Both the position numbers and the translations under genes were made by a program. Below, one piece after another: positions 58,912-64,000 of a stretch of DNA of 64,000 nt. Source of the stretch: Tetrapyrgos nigripes (taxonomy: Eukaryota > Basidiomycota > Agaricomycetes > Agaricales > Campanellaceae); contig JAACJM010000012.1 in assembly GCA_013368315.1 (NCBI GenBank), positions 186,001 to 250,000 of the forward strand. Reading direction: 5' to 3'. How positions within the stretch are numbered: position 1 is the first letter of the stretch; each line of letters opens with the position of its first letter. The notes beneath the pieces are model-generated. The model did not search any database. It was not told the DNA's origin and saw only the letters and a list, made by a program, of their open reading frames with translations.

Positions 58912-60143
58912 CTATATGGTTCGCTGAATAATCATAAATGTCAGGACAAAATACTGTAGATGATGTTGAATGTCTCGTACTTTCACCACTGACCACTGCA
59001 CTATTAGATTTTTAATTCGATCATTGAGAGCTTGCTTGCAAAGGTCGCAAGACAAGTTTTCCACCAAAGGGCTCAGGGCAGACTCCAAAAAGCTTGTTGA
59101 CAAATCTGATGAAAGTTTAGCACACAAGCACGTTCTCTGGAAGACTGATATCCACGAACCTGGTCTGGCATCCCATGCTAGATAGGCTGATGCCAACGCC
59201 CACGCTCTCGTCAACGTCTTTTGATCAGTGAAATCACACCAAGGTGTTGGTGCATGCGGATGAGGTGGCTGGAGTAGCAACTGCGGATAAAAGTTAGTGC
59301 GCATTCTGTGGAGACAAGCAGGGAGCCTACCCGCTTCAACGCGTCAGAGCGGCCAATATGCAGAAAAAACAGTCGCCTAAGGTACTTGGGCCCTATATTA
59401 ACTGCCATCTCGTCGGTAAGAGAAGAGAGTGGGAAAGAAAGCAAATGAGGTGATGTTGACACTGCGAGATCGAATAGGTCGTATTTGGATGCAAGAGTGT
59501 AGACATCAAGAGGGAAGAGAGGAGCATGGGAGAGGAGTAGCGTGTAGAGGGGACTGGAGGGCGTAATTTGTGATTTGGGGTCGATACCGTATTCATCAAG
59601 AAGATTTACAGCTGTGGTGAGGACTTCAAAAGACGGTGAATAGTGAGCACATGACATTTCGTAGAGGGCGTGAAGGATGACATTCAGGACTGGAGATTGT
59701 TCTGGGATGTGCACGACAAGGTCATGGCCTGAATCTTTAGAAGAGTTTGGTATCAAACACCGAAAGTTGTTATTCGAAGGCCCGAGCAGGACCTGGGAGT
59801 GGACATAGAAGAAGACAGAATCGGCGGACAAAAGGGCGATATCGGGAGGGAAAGAGTGGATGTTTGCTCCGGGATAAAAAGTGGTCGACACGGATACTAG
59901 AACGTTGCCATCGGAATTACCGTCACAAACGGGAGAGCCGTCGTTTGAATCCTAAATATACATGAGCGAGTTACGAGGGAACACGAAGAGATTGCGCACT
60001 GGAGGCGTCGGAGTCTGGAGATGAGGACTGGTGGCTGAATCGGAACGCCCTGGAATTGGCCTGTCGTGTTTGGGTAGCTGGATATTGAGGCCGATGGCAT
60101 CTGAAGTGAACTGAAGAACAGAGTCCCAATCGCCAATTTCCAT
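58912..60143 (-). CDS. BTB-domain-like protein, basidiomycete type
   Basis: Start ATG at 60143 (MEIGDWDSVLQFTSDAIG). A Pro-rich leader with an intron leads to NVLVSVSTTFYPGANIHSF and PDIALLSADSVFFYVHSQVLL, the BTB-type strand/helix (a silent target marker of an SSDxxxFxVH-like fold). Then LVVHIPEQSPVLNVILHALYEM, LLDEYGIDP, TLASKYDLFDLAVSTSPHLLS and LGPK-like IGPKYLRRLFFLHIGR follow. The C-terminal part (RAWALASAYLAWDARPG ... LENLSC-like VENLSCDLCKQALNDRI) has a CxxC and ends VKRTI, stop 58912-58914. This arrangement is frequent in Agaricomycetes as an expanded, poorly characterised family. Function unknown; BTB folds commonly bind Cul3. Confidence 0.8.
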
Positions 60144-60514
60144 GATAAGCCAAGTTGGAAGGGGAGGTCGTGGATGGAATCTACGACTCGTCGATGAGCA
60201 AAAGGTAGAATAAAGAGTGACTCTGAGAATGAGTGGAGTAAGACCCAACTCCTTACATAAGCACAATCCCAAAGAGTAACTCGGGGGGCAATCGAGAATG
60301 TCCATTACAATACACAGCCCGTTCAACCATTACGCTGCTCTAGGCCTGTTCTGATATTGAAGCTGATCAAAAGCGGAGCTTTCCTCGACAGGGGGAGTAC
60401 GACATATAGAAGGTCACGGACCTTCTTTTTTTGGTCTCTTCCATTTTGGGAATGGCTATGTAATGTATTGTAGGGCTGTGTAGCTGAATTAAAATCTCTT
60501 GCTCCCCGTCCTCC
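60144..60514. other. BTB gene upstream region with a repeat fragment
   Basis: 371 bp. At about 60396-60465 there is a diverged fragment (GTACGACATATAGAAGGTC ... GGGAATGGCTATG) of the inverted-repeat family whose two long copies lie at 61682-61885 and 62617-62822. No other feature. Confidence 0.5.
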
Positions 60515-60675
60515 ACAGTGACGGCGGTTGAAATTCCGACCCCCAAAAAGGGAATACTTTCCCATCTGCCTAGACAAAGGCCCTCTTCGAAGCCTGAGAC
60601 CTTGATGTGTCTTCTGCAGGCAGATGGGAATAATTTTCCTTTTTGGAGGTCGGAATTTTCAACGGCCGCCACTGT
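60515..60675. repeat. Imperfect hairpin / possible MITE, ~161 bp
   Basis: Left arm from about 60515 (ACAGTGACGGCGG ... CCCATCTGCC) pairs with the right arm ending about 60675 (GGCAGATGGG ... GGCCGCCACTGT). Arms are roughly 55 bp with some mismatches and one-base gaps; the loop is about 50 bp. No clear target-site duplication. Confidence 0.65.
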
Positions 60676-60876
60676 ACCTCGTCCAACAGTCACGTTTAGA
60701 CGTGTTTTCTCCACAACGGCCTCTCAAGCAGCTGCAAGAGACTTAAGTAGGTCATAATTTGTATACTATGAACTACATTTTAGGCCGAGACGAGTTATCA
60801 CTGGGAAACTGTAGCATGGAAGTTGACTAAGGGTAGCCAAAGCTAATGTGGGTGTAGGGATAGGAGGACTTGGTAG

Positions 60877-61495
60877 TGGAAATTTGGGCTCGTTAATCAT
60901 ACTGTGGGGCCCTACATAGGCCCAAAAAAACTCGTTTTGGCAAGAGACACTGCGGGCGGCCATTGATATTTGCAGGCATTTTTGCTGGGACTTAAATTAC
61001 GAAATTTTCGCACGATTTCTAGGCTGATAAAAGTCAAAGTATTTGCCGCTGAAATGTAAATGGAAAGCTGGCATTTCAGCGGCAAATACTGGCAAATACT
61101 TTGACTTTTATCAGCCTAGAAAATCGAGCTAAAAATTCGTAATTTAAGTCCCAGCAAAAATGCCTGCAAATATCAATGGCCGCCCGCAGTGAGATGATGT
61201 CACCGACCTAATTGAAAACCTTGGAAAAAATCCCAATCGGGTTAGACAGTTTTCTTCCCGCGAGGGACCCAGTCGCTCGTTTGTAGCACTTCTTTGATCG
61301 CTCTAATCACTGTCCCACCATCGAATCAGTTGCAAAAGTAGGTACGCACTCTATTGATGTATAGTAACTAACCCTCGTTCTCTTTCTCCCTTCCTCCTTC
61401 CTCTTTCCTTCTTTCCTTTTTGGGAATTCTTTTTTTCGTTTATTTTTTGAAACCCCCACAGCATGATTACCGAGCCGAAATTTGCTCTGTTCCGG
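60877..61495. repeat. Short inverted repeat bracketing the foldback element
   Basis: About 38 bp at 60877-60915 (AAATTTGGGCTCGTTAATCAT ... core) is matched in reverse complement at about 61452-61495 (ATGATTACCGAGCCGAAATTT). They lie outside the 60948-61191 foldback, so they may be remnants of an older, larger element into which it inserted. Confidence 0.5.
60948..61191. mobile_element. Foldback MITE, 244 bp, CACTG-ended (CACTA-like?)
   Basis: Begins CACTGCGGGCGGCC (60948) and ends with the reverse complement (61191). The arms run 60948-61056 and 61072-61191, almost fully complementary apart from small differences and a 10-bp tandem duplication in the right arm (GGCAAATACT twice, 61081-61100). 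The loop is about 15 nt. The trinucleotide AGA flanks both ends (60945-60947, 61192-61194), consistent with a 3-bp TSD. CACT ends and a 3-bp duplication are traits of CACTA elements, but three bases can match by chance. Confidence 0.7.
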
Positions 61496-61681
61496 GCTTT
61501 TTTTCGTTTGCCTTGCGGTTGTCGAACCAGTTTATTGTCAATTGACCAACGGCTTCGGTACTACTGTATAATTTCAACTATAAGTTCATGGGGGTCAGAG
61601 CGTTATGGGTGGGGTCTAGTTCAAGCCTGGATGTTACGGGTTACATATAGGTTCGAACGGGGTCGGACCTGTCAATTTGGT
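61192..61681. other. Gene-free sequence with polypyrimidine tract
   Basis: 490 bp without supported coding sequence. A pyrimidine-rich strand (TCTCTTTCTCCCTTCC-type) runs about 61378-61450. The inverted-repeat arm (61452-61495) noted above is inside. Confidence 0.4.
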
Positions 61682-62822
61682 CTTATTTTTGGCTGGTACG
61701 ACATATGATGTCATAAAAGGTCATGCGGATGTCACGCTCCTTCTTCTTCCATTCTGGGAATGGCTATGCATAGGCTCTGCTCTATCCGTTCTGTTTCGAA
61801 CTCCGCCGGTCGTTCGTCAGAACGGCTGGCATTTTTGGGTGTCGTTTTGGGAGCTTGGCGTGCGAATTTGAACTTGTAAATCTTTTCACTCGCTGCGTAT
61901 CCAGAAAGCAGCGAGAGCGCTGCAGACACAGACATTCGCTTACAATCTGAAGAGAGTCATTTTGGAGGAAGACGTGTATTAGAATAATGTACTGTACTTG
62001 CAAATAAGACAGTCAATGGTACTGTTTCCGAGTATATGTGCACTGTGCAGAATTAAGACACTGAAGGGCGGGTATGAGCAGTGTTCACTTTTAAGGCCTT
62101 AACTGGGGTCTTGAGAATCTTTAAGCCTTAATGGCCTTAAACCCTTAAATTTAAGGGCTTTTTTTAAGGCTTAAGAGGTCCTTGTTGGATGACTGAGGGA
62201 GGAGACACAGGCACTCACGATCGACATGGAAGTATGCAAGCAGCAGAAGCACTCAAAGTATACTGATGCAAAGCTAGCTTCTCTGCCTCCTTCACCTCCT
62301 CTAAGGTTGATAAGCTACCTCTTCCTCCTACCCAGCACTTAGCCAAGGGTTTTTGGTTCGCTTTTAAGCCCTTAAAGACACCCAATGGATCTTTTAAGCC
62401 TTAAATTTAAGGGGATTAAGGCTTAAAAGTTTTAAGGCCTTATGCCTTAAGGAGAACACTGGGTATGAGAGGGTGTACAGTAGCCATTGTAAGGAGCTGA
62501 TGGATTAGGGTGTTGAGGGTACCTTTGCTGGGGTGTAGGTGTGGAAGTGGGTTAGAAAAGAAAAGAAGATACGTTGCGACGTTTTGGTACTCGAGACAGG
62601 AAGCAGACAAGAAGCAGATTTTTACAAGTTCAAGCTCACACGCCAAGCTCCCAAAATGACGCCCAAAAATGCCAGCAAACGACCGACGGAGTTCGAAACA
62701 GAACGGATGGAACCGAGCCTATGCATAGCCATTCCCAGAATGGAACTTGAAGAGACCGAAAAAAAGGGCGTGACATTCGCATAACCTTTTATGACATCAT
62801 ATGTCGTACCAGCCAAAAATAA
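61682..62822. repeat. Inverted pair of ~205-bp repeats around the hAT MITE
   Basis: The segment 61682-61885 (CTTATTTTTGGCTGGTACG ... CTTGTAAATC) is repeated in opposite orientation at 62617-62822 with many substitutions and small indels. Shared pieces include GGAATGGCTATGCATAGGCTC and GGGAGCTTGGCGTG. They enclose 62079-62461. It could be one decayed terminal-repeat element, or two insertions. Confidence 0.75.
62079..62461. mobile_element. hAT-like MITE, 383 bp, perfect 8-bp TSD
   Basis: Ends are CAGTGTTC at 62079-62086 and GAACACTG at 62454-62461, an 8-bp perfect terminal inverted repeat of hAT type (C-A-G first bases). The target-site duplication GGTATGAG stands at 62071-62078 and 62462-62469, exact. 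The subterminal regions carry many TTAAGGCCTTAA-type palindromes (for example 62088-62102, 62141-62160), probably transposase-binding clusters. The middle ~160 bp is unrelated and has no ORF. It is non-autonomous; no hAT transposase is seen in the window. Confidence 0.9.
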
Positions 62823-62844
62823 GTCATATCCGGTGCGATACGTA

Positions 62845-63077
62845 CAGTAGATGCGAAAAATGATGCGGCTTCCTTTTTTGGAATCTAGCTCCGGGCTGAT
62901 TTCTGGCTTCCCGGTTGCTTCGGGATGGGTCAACACATACGAGAGAAGACCCCCGCACAACTTTTTTAGCAACGCTAAGGCTCCGTTGAAGGAGAGTGAA
63001 GCAGAAGATTGTGCCCCGGCAGCCTGGCACCCCGCTATTTCCATAAAAGGAAGCCGCATCATTTTTCGCATCTACTG
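62845..63077. mobile_element. Tc1/mariner-like MITE, 233 bp, TA target duplication
   Basis: CAGTAGATGCG (62845) and its reverse complement (to 63077) form terminal inverted repeats that match perfectly for about 33 bp. A TA dinucleotide flanks both sides (62843-62844, 63078-63079), the target duplication of the Tc1/mariner superfamily. No transposase ORF. It lies about 20 bp beyond the end of the 62617-62822 repeat arm, so it may have inserted into that older element. Confidence 0.85.
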
Positions 63078-63227
63078 TATAGCAGGGAACGATACTAAAC
63101 GGATACTAATTCAAACTCCGATCACCGGCAATTGTATTCCGTAGTGTAGTCAGCTGTTTAAATACACGTCATATGGCTATATTAAGCTGTGCCACATGGC
63201 CATCAAAGTAATTTGGCTTTGCGAGCG

Positions 63228-63266
63228 TGCGGAAAGTGTCTGCACCTGCAAACGACACTTTCCGCA
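63228..63266. repeat. Perfect 13-bp hairpin
   Basis: TGCGGAAAGTGTC at 63228-63240 pairs exactly with GACACTTTCCGCA at 63254-63266, loop 13 nt. It could be the centre of a smaller palindromic element or an RNA hairpin; context does not decide. Confidence 0.6.
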
Positions 63267-63559
63267 TTCCTGAAAGGCTACGCGTTACACGAAAAAGTCA
63301 AGTAAGATTCAAAGCCCATGGTAAGCTAGTCTAAATAAATCAGCTATGGGTGTAAGTATAACAATCCCTGTTAGAATAGTCATGTCAAGTCAGTCAAGTA
63401 ATCACACTCCGGAATCAAACAGCTCAAGGTACTTGAACATTCCTTTCATATATAATTATATTAGTCCTACCAATCAAACTGAGGAAATCCATATTTAGCA
63501 ATTATAATATTCACTTCCAGCCAGTTTCTGTTCCAAACCAGCCAGCCTTCACTCAATCA

Positions 63560-63784
63560 GCTCAGGTTCAATCTAGTTTTAGTACTTTGACCTTTGAGTA
63601 TTTACAAAATTCCAACAAGAGAAATCCAAAGAAGTGTCCTAAATGTAATAGTGGAGAGAGTTGTCCAGGAAGAAGAGGTGCACAATTTTGTAAAAGCCCT
63701 TGTAGAGACTGTGGTAAAGTTAGTTGCAGGGGGAGGAATCCCAAGAAGCCCAAGGTGCCATGCTACAATAGAACTGATTGAAAC
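63560..63784 (+). other. Cys-rich small ORF, unknown
   Basis: A reading frame on the + strand from about 63560 to the stop at 63779-63781 reads KKCPKCNSGESCPGRRG, QFCKSPCRDCGKVSCRGRN and PKVPC. It has 9 Cys in about 45 residues, with CxxC pairs of zinc-ribbon kind. There is no ATG at the front; it could be an exon whose start lies upstream, or a decayed transposon-encoded zinc domain. The family is not recognised. Confidence 0.35.
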
Positions 63785-64000
63785 ATATTCATGTACAGAA
63801 TATACATATATGTTCCCTTTTCCTCTTTTTTTTTCGATTGTTTTGAGCATTAAGTAATTTAGTTGTAGCAAAACCCACAGTAGATATCATTGTGTAGTCC
63901 ACATATGAGTAAAAAGCTATCTACCCAATGGACATTAGTGGCACTCACTGCGATGTGGCTGAGAGCCGATGGTATAATGTGTCGAACGCGCGCGCGCATG
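63785..64000. other. Right-edge spacer with CG/CA repeat
   Basis: 216 bp without coding evidence. The very end is a short GCGCGCGCGC run (about 63988-63997), possibly the start of a simple repeat beyond the window. Confidence 0.4.

Noticed and set aside
58556..58927. 123-codon ORF downstream of MOB1
   Set aside because: Contains poly-Lys from a poly-A run, overlaps the BTB 3' end, no features.
60367..60714. 115-codon ORF over the hairpin
   Set aside because: Made of inverted-repeat sequence; no domain.

Overview
The window is a gene-dense piece of a fungal nuclear genome, most likely from a mushroom-forming basidiomycete (Agaricomycetes). Nearly every gene is cut by many short introns of about 45-65 nt with GT(or GC)...AG ends. 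Intergenic gaps are often below 150 bp. The gene set is eukaryotic and fungal: chitin synthase, SLA1, SEC7, NEM1, SNF7, LAG1, a basidiomycete-type BTB protein and a glutathione-S-transferase-like protein. No species can be named from this sequence alone. Exon joins below were worked out by hand from splice sites and reading frame. Complete frame closure was checked for SLA1, ELL, COQ10, the Spo12-like gene and the small membrane protein.

Layout, left to right. At 0-16.8 kb are the N-terminal part of an eRF3/SUP35-like gene (off the left edge), SLA1 (endocytic actin patch), a long SEC7-type Arf-GEF gene, deoxyhypusine synthase (with an apparent frameshift), a divergent 14-3-3 protein and a PLP-dependent class I aminotransferase. 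At 16.8-19.2 kb is a repeat interval. It holds a 5'-side duplicate of the aminotransferase gene that has decayed to a pseudogene. Between the two copies sits a 397-bp hAT-like MITE with a perfect 8-bp target-site duplication. At 19.3-33 kb are an ELL-like transcription elongation factor, a small membrane protein, a cytochrome P450, a six-knuckle CNBP/GIS2 protein, COQ10, a GST-like protein and a chitin synthase. At 33.3-47.7 kb are two RING proteins of related design, a Spo12-like protein, an F-box protein, a Rheb GTPase (with a problem at its start codon), GH2 beta-mannosidase, a SAP30-like protein, chorismate synthase and an AlaX-type alanyl-tRNA editing protein. At 47.9-60.1 kb are an MFS transporter, NEM1 phosphatase, ESCRT-III SNF7, ceramide synthase, a U1A/U2B''-type RRM protein, a broken DJ-1/PfpI gene without its nucleophile cysteine, MOB1 and a BTB protein.

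From 60.2 kb to the right edge there is no convincing conventional gene. The stretch is a cluster of nested inverted repeats and MITEs from several DNA-transposon types. These are a hAT-like element with an 8-bp TSD, a TA-flanked Tc1/mariner-like element, a CACTG-ended foldback element with a possible 3-bp TSD, a further hairpin, and a ~205-bp inverted pair with a third fragment. A small Cys-rich ORF lies near the edge.

The genes are mostly unlinked housekeeping functions. There is no biosynthetic cluster, no CRISPR and no recognisable new multi-gene system. The most notable content is the transposon-derived structure, two single-base frame breaks in conserved genes that may be assembly errors, the duplicated pseudogene and an apparent excess of GC-AG introns.
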